Origin: CAIVVT01 sp963838205
GTDB lineage: Bacteria; Acidobacteriota; Terriglobia; Bryobacterales; Bryobacteraceae
Length of the DNA stretch: 64,000 nucleotides
Reading direction: 5' to 3'
Assembly: GCA_963838205.1 (NCBI GenBank)
Contig: CAWIQF010000017.1
Span: forward strand, 62,001 to 126,000
Shown here in pieces: positions 46,952 to 54,018 of the stretch (position 1 is the first letter of the stretch; every line of letters begins with the position of its first letter). Under the pieces are notes generated by a model that had not been told where the DNA came from, ran no database searches, and saw only the letters and a list, made by a program, of their open reading frames with translations. The translations under genes and the position numbers were made by a program.

Positions 46952-48286
46952 GTGCAGACAAAAAATTCCATAAGCGATGCCCGTCGCCGGCTGATCGAGC
47001 GGATCGCCGATAGTTCCCTGTTTCAGAAACCATCCCGGTTGCGGGATCTGTTCCTCTACATCTGCGACTACAGCCTGCAGGGCCGCCACGAGGAACTCCG
47101 CGAACAGCGCATCGGAGAAGTCGTGTTCGGCCGCGGTCACGACTTTCGACCCAATGACGACACCATCGTCCGGGTGGAAGTTCGCAAGTTGCGCCAGCGG
47201 CTGGAAGATTATTTTGCGGCGGAGGGCAAAGACGAGCCCATCCTCATCTCCATTCCCAAGGGCGCGTACATCGCCAGCTTCGAAGCCCGGACTCCGGCTG
47301 CCGCGCTGCCTGAAGTGGCGAGTGAGGGGCGTCCCGGCCAGGCCGATTTCTCCGAGGTCAATTCAGATAGAAAAGTTGACGCGTCTTTCGTCTGGGCGGT
47401 GATTCTCGGCGTGACGACCGTGCTTTTCGGCGCACTGGCCGCCTGGTATTTCGTGCGCGACCAGCAGAAACTCCACGCGCCAGTTCCCGCCGTTCAAGCC
47501 TCTGCTCCGAAGAACCCGCTCTGGGCCGCGCTGTTTAATAAGGATCAGCAAACCTACTTTGTCTGCGCGGACTCCGCATTGGTCCTGTATCAGGAAATCG
47601 CGGGGGCTCCGGTGAGCCTGGCGCAGTACGTCAACCGGAACTACCCGCCTGGCGCGCCCGCCGCGTCTCGCGAAGTGGAATCTCTTCTCAAGATCCTGCC
47701 GCAGCGCCAGTATACGAGCATGGCCGACGTCCGGCTGGTACAGGGGATTCTGCAACTCAACCAGGAGTACCTGACCCATTCCACTGTCCGGCACGCGCGT
47801 ACCATCCAGCTCATCGATTTCAAGAAGGGCAACTTTATCCTGATCGGCAGCCGGCGCGCCAACCCATGGGTCGAGTTGTTTGAGCAGTCGCTGAATTTTC
47901 TCTTTGTCTACGACTCGAAAGCGCAACGCCCTGGATTTCACAACGTGAAGCCGCGGCCCAACGAAAAGAGCGTTTACTGGGTCGAGGGCAACTCCACCCA
48001 GGGCGGCGAAACCTATAGCGTGATCGCTCTCGTGCCAAATCTCTCTCACGACGGCAGTGTTCTGATGGTGGCGGGCGCCACGGGAGAAGGCACGGAAGCG
48101 GCCGGAGAATTCACCACCCATCCTGAATTGCTGCAGCAGATGTTGAAGACGATCCACGCCGTCGATCGCGATCGCATTCGCTATTTCGAAGTGCTGCTGA
48201 AATCTGGCACGCTCGGTGGCACTTCCGAGCAGGCCGAGATCGTCGCCTACCGCTTACTGCCGGACGAAAAGTCAAAGGCTGAGTAA
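46952..48286 (+). CDS. Membrane-anchored winged-helix-like regulator
   Basis: About 444 residues from a GTG at 46952. No ATG lies in frame near the N-terminus, so the start is uncertain and could be upstream to 46787. Residues ~5-105 carry the winged-helix-like module common in Acidobacteriota: SLFQKPSRLRDLFLYICDY, LREQRIGEVVFGR, DDTIVRVEVRKLRQRLEDYF, and LISIPKGAYIASFE. A single membrane helix (VWAVILGVTTVLFGALAAWYF) lies near 155, followed by an extracytoplasmic domain of unknown fold. Resembles ToxR-like signal transduction. Divergent from the TonB receptor gene, which it might control. Confidence 0.7.
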   Translation: MQTKNSISDARRRLIERIADSSLFQKPSRLRDLFLYICDYSLQGRHEELREQRIGEVVFGRGHDFRPNDDTIVRVEVRKLRQRLEDYFAAEGKDEPILISIPKGAYIASFEARTPAAALPEVASEGRPGQADFSEVNSDRKVDASFVWAVILGVTTVLFGALAAWYFVRDQQKLHAPVPAVQASAPKNPLWAALFNKDQQTYFVCADSALVLYQEIAGAPVSLAQYVNRNYPPGAPAASREVESLLKILPQRQYTSMADVRLVQGILQLNQEYLTHSTVRHARTIQLIDFKKGNFILIGSRRANPWVELFEQSLNFLFVYDSKAQRPGFHNVKPRPNEKSVYWVEGNSTQGGETYSVIALVPNLSHDGSVLMVAGATGEGTEAAGEFTTHPELLQQMLKTIHAVDRDRIRYFEVLLKSGTLGGTSEQAEIVAYRLLPDEKSKAE

Positions 48287-48299
48287 ACGGGCAATTAGT

Positions 48300-48640
48300 G
48301 GCCTGTCGCGGAGACTTGCGTTTCCGCGCCGCAACTGTCTGACGGAGCCGCGACTGCAAGGAGCGGTTGTGTTACTGAGTCGCGACTACTGTTACTGAGC
48401 CGCGACTTTGTTACGGAGCCGCGACTGAAAGGAGCGGTTCTTCGCGTTGTTTCTGAGCCGCGACCGCGCGTTTCTGGGCCGCGACCGTTAGGAGCGGTTC
48501 TTACCGCGTTCCCCGACCGCCGCTGAGCCGCGCGCGGCCCAGAATCGGCGCATTGCAATCAAATCGGTTTGCGGAGCCGCGATGACAAGGAACGATTGTC
48601 GCGCGGCGACGATGCTACCGAGCCGCAACCATAAAGTAGT
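48300..48640. repeat. Dispersed GAGCCGCGAC-type repeat field
   Basis: About nine copies of GAGCCGCGAC or close variants occur within 290 bases (for example near 48344, 48377, 48396, 48415, 48454, 48477, 48575, 48620). Several are followed by an AGGAGCGGTT-like element (48358, 48430, 48490), forming paired modules. No coding frame is supported. Likely a lineage-specific intergenic repeat; role unknown. Confidence 0.8.
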
Positions 48641-48684
48641 CGATATAGGAACTCTTGCCACCAGCCACTCGTGACTGGCCCGCT

Positions 48685-49686
48685 CTATAACTCCAGCTTC
48701 CCTTTGTAGGTCATCTCCTTGACCTCGAACTTGCGCTCCAGCCGATTGTCCCCGAGCTGAGTGTGGAAGATCGACTCTTTGTCTTTCTTGGTGATCTCGT
48801 CCTCGCGCGAGAAGTGGAAGTAGATGATGCCGTATCGCCCCGGCAGGTTGTACTCGACGCTCACCGGCCGGAGCGTCTTCCCTTCGCTGCGCGAGATCGA
48901 CGTGCGCTCCATCAACTCCTCACGAATGGCTTCGGGATCGCGGCCAGTGCGGTTGTCGCTTCTATCTTTATCGGCCTGATCCGGCTGATTCGTCTGTTGG
49001 TCGCTATCGGAGTCGCGCCGCCGGTAGTTCTGATTCGACGACTCCAGCGGGAAGCCGGTCACGGCGACAATGTACTCCTTGGGCGTCTCGTTCGGCGTCA
49101 GCTTCGTCACCGAAGGATGCTCTTCCGCCGCTGCCGACGCCGCTGCCGGCGCGTCGGCCTTCTTGAAGCCTCCTGTGGGCGCGTCGCCTTTCTGGTCACT
49201 CGGCTGCGCAGGCTTCACCTCAGCCTTCTCCTCCGGCTTCGGCGGCGGATTCTGTTGCGCATCGGCCAGGCGCACCGGCAGCGCACTCTCCCAGCGCACG
49301 GTGGCGTCAACATTAGATGTCTGCGGACGGCGATTGCCGCCGCCCCTGCCTCCACGCCCGCCCCCCGGGTAACCCATGCCGCCGCCACCCGGGAACGGAA
49401 AGCCGATCCCCGGCACGCCGTATCCGCCGCGGCCTCCGCCGCCCGGATAGCCGCCTCCGCCATTCGGGTAATTGCCGCCGCCGGAGTTCGGCCCCTGGCC
49501 GTTGCCGCCCATCGTCTGGCCGAGTTGCACCTTCGCCTTTTGCGCCCACGGCGAGTCATGCAGCAGCTTATCGATCTCGGTGCTGGACCACTGTGACGGG
49601 TCCTTGGAATCCCATTTTTCGCCGGCCAGAGATACTCCGGCCAGGCATACTACGGCCGCAGCCGCGCACATCTGTATCGTTCGCAT
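48685..49686 (-). CDS. Secreted Gly/Pro-rich hypothetical protein
   Basis: 333 residues from MRTIQMCAAAAVVCLAGVSLAG, a clear signal peptide. A short motif (DPSQWSSTEIDKLLHDSPWA) is common in Acidobacteriota secreted proteins that accompany GWxTD-type domains. Next is a Gly-rich segment (~70-115, GGGGYPGGGGRGGYGVPG), a Pro/Lys/Ala-rich linker, and a C-terminal beta domain (GRYGIIYFHFSREDEI to YKGKLEL). No catalytic motif. Longer upstream reading frames run into repeat DNA and are not used. Confidence 0.7.
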   Translation of the reverse strand: MRTIQMCAAAAVVCLAGVSLAGEKWDSKDPSQWSSTEIDKLLHDSPWAQKAKVQLGQTMGGNGQGPNSGGGNYPNGGGGYPGGGGRGGYGVPGIGFPFPGGGGMGYPGGGRGGRGGGNRRPQTSNVDATVRWESALPVRLADAQQNPPPKPEEKAEVKPAQPSDQKGDAPTGGFKKADAPAAASAAAEEHPSVTKLTPNETPKEYIVAVTGFPLESSNQNYRRRDSDSDQQTNQPDQADKDRSDNRTGRDPEAIREELMERTSISRSEGKTLRPVSVEYNLPGRYGIIYFHFSREDEITKKDKESIFHTQLGDNRLERKFEVKEMTYKGKLEL

Positions 49687-49865
49687 AAAGCTACTGCCCC
49701 TGACGCGAGCGGCGGCGGCGCGGTTACCCCGGTCCATGGCGCCCCCGGCGCGCTGGTCCCCATTCACTGTGCCTTCGACATGCTCGCCGCCGGAGGGACA
49801 AGTCAGCGTGAAAACTACCCCCACGACACGGTGAATTTGCAGTTCCAACGAAACACGGTTCGATT

Positions 49866-50240
49866 CGAATAAGTCCTTTAGAAAACCATAGATACACGGT
49901 GAAGCATGGTACTTACTGGGAAATACGTCGTGCGCACGCCAAAATGTGCGGTTGAATGCGGCTAAGTCCTTTAGAAAACCATAGATACGTGGCGTGCGCA
50001 CTGGCATTCGTACTTCAATTCAGCTAAGTTTATTAGAATCAAACATTTAAACGATACCGTACGCCGACCTGCAAAACTAAGTCCTTTAGAAAACCATAGA
50101 TACGCGGTGACGTCGGGTCAAGTTCGTCTAAGTTGTTTAGAAATAATTACTTACAAAGCACTCTGCGGAACGCACGCGGCAGTTATTAGGCAATTTTGCG
50201 CGAAATTCGACTAAGTCCTTTAGAAAACCACGATTACAGC
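49866..50240. repeat. Array of CTAAGTCCTTTAG-type direct repeats
   Basis: Four strong copies of (C)TAAGTCCTTTAGAAAACCA, most followed by TAGATAC, start near 49870, 49962, 50077 and 50211. Two weaker CTAAGTTTATTAGA and CTAAGTTGTTTAGA copies lie near 50025 and 50128. Spacing between starts is 50-95 bases. The core CTAAGTCCTTTAG is an imperfect palindrome (CTAA...TTAG). Spacers are unequal and share CACGGTG-like sequence, so this is not a CRISPR array. The region contains no gene and lies upstream of the Gly-rich protein. Confidence 0.8.
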
Positions 50241-50421
50241 GATACGCAAAAAGACCGCGAAAAACCGTGTTTTCCCCGCGTCAAACACGGTGTTGCCACG
50301 GTGGAATCGCCCGCGCCGCACGGTGCAATGCACGGTGAAACCCGGATCCGAGGCATCCGCGGAGTGAAATCTCAAGCTGCCAGGATCACCGAAACCGGAT
50401 GCCTCGGGCTTCCCAAACGGG
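50241..50421. other. Short stretch with repeated CACGGTG words
   Basis: At least four CACGGTG occurrences (about 50283-50345) in 60 bases, also found in the neighbouring repeat array. No gene. Confidence 0.4.
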
Positions 50422-50703
50422 CTAGGCGACTTGCAGCCGCTTGAGCTTGATGTGGATAGTGGGGAGGCGGGCCAGATCGTACTGCGCCTGTTGCACCAGC
50501 CAACTTTCGGCGCTGCCGCCGAAGACTTTGGAGAGCCGCACGGCCATCTCCGGAGAGATGCCGCGTTTCCCGTTCACCAGTTCCGAAAGCGTGGTGCGCG
50601 TGACGCCGAGCGCGGCGGCGGCGGCCGTGATGCTCAGGCCCAGCGGCTCAATGCACTGGCGCAGTACAAGACCACCAGGATGCGGCGGATTCTTCATCGG
50701 CAT
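50422..50703 (-). CDS. higA: HigA-type antitoxin
   Basis: 93 residues; AGGAG nine bases before the ATG. The helix-turn-helix is SITAAAAALGVTRTTLSELVNGKRGISPEMAVRLSKVFG, the XRE form of HigA antitoxins. It binds HigB and represses its own promoter. Starts 16 bases after the higB stop codon. Confidence 0.9.
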   Translation of the reverse strand: MPMKNPPHPGGLVLRQCIEPLGLSITAAAAALGVTRTTLSELVNGKRGISPEMAVRLSKVFGGSAESWLVQQAQYDLARLPTIHIKLKRLQVA

Positions 50704-50719
50704 GGGTTCAGTCTCCTAA

Positions 50720-50998
50720 TTAGTGGTAGTCCACGTAATCAACGTCCAACGCGTCCGGGCCGGCGAAGCGGAAAATCACCCGCCAGTTGGCCCGCACCGT
50801 TACCGCCCAGAAACCCTGCTCCCGGCCCTTGAGCGGATGAAGCCGAAACCCCGGCAGGTCCATGTCGGAAACCGCCCGGGCGGCGTCCAGTCGCGCCAGA
50901 ACATCGCGCAACTTCTCCGCATGCTCGGCCACTACGCCGCTTGCGTCGTCTTCTTCGTAGAGACGTTTCAGTCCTTTGTGACGGATCGAACGGATCAA
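50720..50998 (-). CDS. higB: HigB-type mRNA-interferase toxin
   Basis: 92 residues of RelE/HigB fold: MIRSIRHKGLKRLYEEDD, LARLDAARAVSDMDLPGFRLHPLKG, FWAVTVRANWRVIFRFAG, and DVDYVDYH. It cleaves mRNA on the ribosome when free of HigA. Toxin-first order is normal for higBA. Intact. Confidence 0.9.
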   Translation of the reverse strand: MIRSIRHKGLKRLYEEDDASGVVAEHAEKLRDVLARLDAARAVSDMDLPGFRLHPLKGREQGFWAVTVRANWRVIFRFAGPDALDVDYVDYH

Positions 50999-51329
50999 CT
51001 TAAACCGTAATGCGTTACGTAACGGATGTCAAGCTGTCGTGTGTCCGCAAGGGCCGCGCCACGTCCCCAAAACCACCTTCTTGAGACACGCAAAGTCTGC
51101 GCCGGTCTGGCCAATGGGCAAACGGCAAACGCGGCAAACGCGTCAGCCTGACACAGCGAACAGGCTGACCCCTTCACCCCGGATTATGAAATCAGCGATT
51201 GCGTGTACCGTCCCCGGGTTTGCAGATCGTCGATCCGCTGGGCCGCCGTACACTGGCTGAACATTGCAATTCAGTGCGGTGCCGGCAAGGGTGCTACAAT
51301 GCTTACAAGACTTACAAACGGGGATCTTC
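50999..51329. other. Intergenic region upstream of higB and the DUF433-like antitoxin
   Basis: About 330 bases, divergent promoters expected. It contains the first 19-bp direct-repeat copy (51134-51152) and, overlapping it, CAGCCTGAC near 51144 with an inverted-like CAGGCTGACC near 51161. No gene was supported; the longer frames here are shadows. Confidence 0.45.
51134..51152 (+). repeat. 19-bp direct repeat, left copy
   Basis: GCAAACGCGTCAGCCTGAC, identical to 52245-52263. The two copies bracket the DUF433-like/DUF5615 toxin-antitoxin pair, about 1.1 kb apart. Confidence 0.8.
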
Positions 51330-51774
51330 ATGCGAACAGCCAATTCGACGGTCATCAGTATGCGCCTGCCGGCTGAGAGCGGGAAACGGCTCAAGCGCAT
51401 GGCGAGCCGCCATGGCTGGACGGCCAGCGACACCAGCGCACGCCTTGTTGAGGAAGGCTTGCGGCGAGCTCGAGTTCGCCTTCATCGACTTCCGGGATTC
51501 GCCAGCGGGGCGGCAGGCATGCATCCAAGGAAGCTCGCTCGCCGTGTGGGAGGTCATGCTTCTGATTCGCAGCTACAAGTCCGATGCCGCCGCGGTTGCA
51601 CGCCATCTGCGCTGGCCGCAGGCAAAGGTTCTGGCAGCCAGCAACTACGCGGATGCGTTCCCGCAGGAAATTGAGGCGGCGCTGGCGGAAAACGAAGCGA
51701 CAGGCTTTCCGGCGTTGCAGCGCATGTTGCCCCAAGCCGCCGAATTCGTCGCTGGCAAAGGGGCGCGAGTCTGA
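51330..51774 (+). pseudogene. DUF433-like antitoxin of the DUF5615 toxin, frameshifted
   Basis: The ATG at 51330 begins MRTANSTVISMRLPAESGKRL and a ribbon-helix-helix-like part to VEEGLRRA. Around 51470 the sense moves one frame, continuing as LEFAFIDFRDSPAGRQACIQ, then GSSLAVWEVMLLIRSY, HLRWPQAKVLAASNYADAFP and ending at 51774. Total length is 3n+1, so one extra base explains the split. In intact relatives, the two parts form one antitoxin with a DUF433-like C-terminus. Stop codon lies one base before the toxin start. If the shift is real, the toxin may be unpaired or the gene may be rescued by recoding. Confidence 0.7.
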
Positions 51775-51775
51775 C

Positions 51776-52147
51776 GTGCTCAAGCTGCTGCTCGACGAGC
51801 ATATCTCGCCGGACGTGGCGCTGGGCCTGCGCCGCCGTAACCGTTCCATGCCCGTGCATTCGATGGCGGAGTGGGAGGACGGGAGTTACCTCGGGCAATC
51901 TGACGAGGCCTGCTTGCAAGCGGCCGCCGCGCAGGCCCTGACGCTGGTCTCGTATGACCGCAGGACCATTCCGCCGCTATTGAAGGCCTGGGCAGAAGAA
52001 GGGCGCCACCACGGGGGCGTTGTCTTCGTTCACGAAAAGACCATCTCCCCCGCGGATATCGGAGGGTTGGTTGGGGCGTTGGCGCGGCTGGCTAAAGAAG
52101 CGCAAGGCTGGGACTGGGCCGACAGAATCTGCTTCCTCCGATACTGA
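51776..52147 (+). CDS. DUF5615 PIN-like toxin
   Basis: 123 residues from a GTG at 51776. LLLDEHISPDVALGLRR carries the first PIN-like acidic residues; SDEACLQAAAAQALTLVSYDRRTIPPLL gives the later Asp. DUF5615/Mut7-C-like proteins are predicted RNases in toxin-antitoxin pairs. One base separates it from the antitoxin's stop codon. Length and motifs look intact. Confidence 0.8.
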   Translation: MLKLLLDEHISPDVALGLRRRNRSMPVHSMAEWEDGSYLGQSDEACLQAAAAQALTLVSYDRRTIPPLLKAWAEEGRHHGGVVFVHEKTISPADIGGLVGALARLAKEAQGWDWADRICFLRY

Positions 52148-52244
52148 CGCCCCGTGTTTGGGCATGCCCGGCCGCGCCGCGGGTGCGGCGCCAGCAGAGC
52201 TTGCGGGAGAAGGGCGGACTGTTCAGCGGACTACGGAGCGGAGC

Positions 52245-52263
52245 GCAAACGCGTCAGCCTGAC
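52245..52263 (+). repeat. 19-bp direct repeat, right copy
   Basis: Identical to 51134-51152. Lies about 100 bases after the DUF5615 toxin gene and 10 bases before a short tandem repeat. Confidence 0.8.
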
Positions 52264-52272
52264 CCGTTCACC

Positions 52273-52345
52273 ATTGGGATTTGCGGATACTGTCCCGGTT
52301 TTATTGGGATTTGCGGATACTGTCCCGGTTTTCTGTCCCGGTTTT
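52273..52345. repeat. 30-bp tandem repeat, two full and one partial copy
   Basis: Two adjacent identical 30-base copies at 52273-52302 and 52303-52332, each containing GATTTGCGGATACTGTCCC, plus a partial third copy (CTGTCCCGGTTTT) to 52345. No gene. It abuts the 3' end of the Type ISP remnant. Confidence 0.85.
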
Positions 52346-52587
52346 ACGGTTTTCTACTCAGCCGCCGAGAACGCCGGTAGCGAGCGCGTGATCGCCACCG
52401 TCTCCAGCGACACCGCGATCACCTGTTTCACCAGACGGACGATGTACTCGGGATCGTCGGCCCGGTTCGGGTTGGAGTTCTCCTTGCGCTGGTACTGATC
52501 GATTACCCATTCGAGCGCGGAGCGATGGCCCAGCCGGTATTCGAACGCCTTCTCCGGAATCCCGGCCAGCGTCAGCGAGTCGTTGTA

Positions 52588-53702
52588 GTGGCCTGTCGCA
52601 GAGTAACCATTACTAGCGAGCGTGCGTCAATACAATTGTGGCGACCCGCACCGCTCTGCTCCTCACCGCTGAACAGTCGGCCGAACTGACCGCGATCGCC
52701 CAATCCCGGTCCCTGCCCGCCGGCTACGTCTTCCGCGCCAAGTTGATCCTGCTGCTGGCCGAGGGCGCCTCCTTCAGCACGATCAAGCAACGACTCGATA
52801 CCACTGCACCGACCATCAGCCGCTGGAAAGAGCGCTTCCTGGCGGATGGCGTTGACGGCCTGGACACCTATCATCCGGGCCAGAAGCCGACCGTCCTGAC
52901 GCCCGCCCTACGCGCGAAGATCCTCGCTGCCACCCGCAAGAGGCCCGCCGATCACTCGACGCACTGGAGCTGCCGCAAACTGGCGGCCGTTCTCGGCGTC
53001 AGCAAGGATGCGGTGCACCGTGTGTGGAAGGAAGCCGGATTGAAGCCGCATCGTCTGGAACGCTATATGGCCTCCAACGATCCCAACTTCGAAGCCAAGG
53101 CGGCCGACATCATCGGACTCTACCTGAACCCGCCGCAGCACGCAGCCGTGTTCTGTGTCGATGAGAAGACCGCGATTCAGGCCCTGGACCGGCTTGACCC
53201 GGTGCTGCCGCTATCGCCCGGCCGCGCCGAGCGCCATGGTTTTGAGTACTACCGCCACGGCACGCTGTCGCTGTATGCGGCGCTGGACACCAAGACCGGC
53301 AAAGTCATGGGGAAGACCGCCGCGCGCCACACCAGCCAAGAGTTCGTCGCCTTCCTGGGGCAGGTCGTGGCGGAGTGCCGGCCGCAGCAGGAGATCCACA
53401 TTATTCTCGACAACCTCTCGGCCCACAAGACTCAGGCCGTCCGGGAATTCCTGGCCGCACATCCCCGCGTCCAACTCCACTTCACGCCGACCTATTCTTC
53501 GTGGCTGAATCAGGTCGAACTCTGGTTCGGCAAGATCGAGCGGGAAGTCATCGCCCGCGGCATCTTCACTTCGGTCCCCGATCTGGCTCGCAAACTGCGC
53601 CGCTACATCAACGCCTACTCCGCTCACGCGCGGCCCATCCAGTGGAAGTACTCAGACCCCTCCCGCCGCATGCGTACTAACGATCTCTCTGCGACAGGCC
53701 AG
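52588..53702 (+). mobile_element. IS630-family insertion sequence, 1115 bp, intact
   Basis: Inverted ends TGGCCTGTCGCAGAG (left, from 52589) and its complement CTCTGCGACAGGCCA (right, to 53701), flanked by TA at 52586-52587 and 53703-53704. The TA duplication is the hallmark of IS630/Tc1 elements. Contains one transposase. It interrupts the Type ISP C-terminal fragment and removal restores that frame. Confidence 0.93.
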
Positions 53703-53705
53703 TAG
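52638..53705 (+). CDS. IS630-family DDE transposase
   Basis: 355 residues; a GTG start (52638). The helix-turn-helix part is ASFSTIKQRLDTTAPTISRW; catalytic DDE: Asp in FCVDEKTAIQALD, Asp in IIILDNLSAHK-like IHIILDNLSAHK, Glu in SSWLNQVELWFGKIERE. The stop codon TAG is made from the TA target duplication plus the first flanking base, so the frame ends exactly at the element's edge. Full length. Confidence 0.92.
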   Translation: MATRTALLLTAEQSAELTAIAQSRSLPAGYVFRAKLILLLAEGASFSTIKQRLDTTAPTISRWKERFLADGVDGLDTYHPGQKPTVLTPALRAKILAATRKRPADHSTHWSCRKLAAVLGVSKDAVHRVWKEAGLKPHRLERYMASNDPNFEAKAADIIGLYLNPPQHAAVFCVDEKTAIQALDRLDPVLPLSPGRAERHGFEYYRHGTLSLYAALDTKTGKVMGKTAARHTSQEFVAFLGQVVAECRPQQEIHIILDNLSAHKTQAVREFLAAHPRVQLHFTPTYSSWLNQVELWFGKIEREVIARGIFTSVPDLARKLRRYINAYSAHARPIQWKYSDPSRRMRTNDLSATGQ

Positions 53706-54018
53706 TACAGGCTACGGCGATCCTTGGCGAACTTCATCTTACCGCCGGTCATCTTGTCGCCGTTCATCTTTCCGGTCAGCTCCCACGAGAACGGCGCCTT
53801 TTCGATATGCTGCAGCGGATACGGCGTCTGCTGCTCGTAGTGCAGATGCAGCTCCATCAGCAGCGCTCCGGCTTTGGCAAACGCGTCGAAATCCGGCGCC
53901 AGCGGGATGCGCGGCAGTTCTTTTTTCAATGCCTCGGCGTACCGCTCGCGATACCTCGGTTGGTGCAGCAATGCGTAGATGTACTCAACGAGCACCCCAT
54001 TCCCATGCGGCGCAGAGA

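Larger units (their letters stand above)
52354..53995 (-). pseudogene. C-terminal part of a Type ISP-like restriction-modification enzyme, interrupted by IS630
   Basis: The part at 53995-53705 reads LVEYIYALLHQPRYRERYAE, then ELPRIPLAPDFDAFAKAG and KFAKDRRSLYY. It continues at 52585-52354 as NDSLTLAGIPEKAFEYRLGH, RSALEWVIDQYQ and DDPEYIVRLVKQVIAVSLETV to a TAG. Removing the 1115-bp IS plus the 2-bp target duplication leaves 525 bases, exactly 175 codons in frame. The sequence is the C-terminal helical specificity region of Type ISP enzymes (LLaBIII-like). No start of its own; the N-terminal piece is at 56514-57104. Confidence 0.85.

Noticed and set aside
49866..50240. CRISPR-like array
   Set aside because: Repeats are imperfect, spacing is unequal (50-95 bases), and spacers share sequence; no cas genes.
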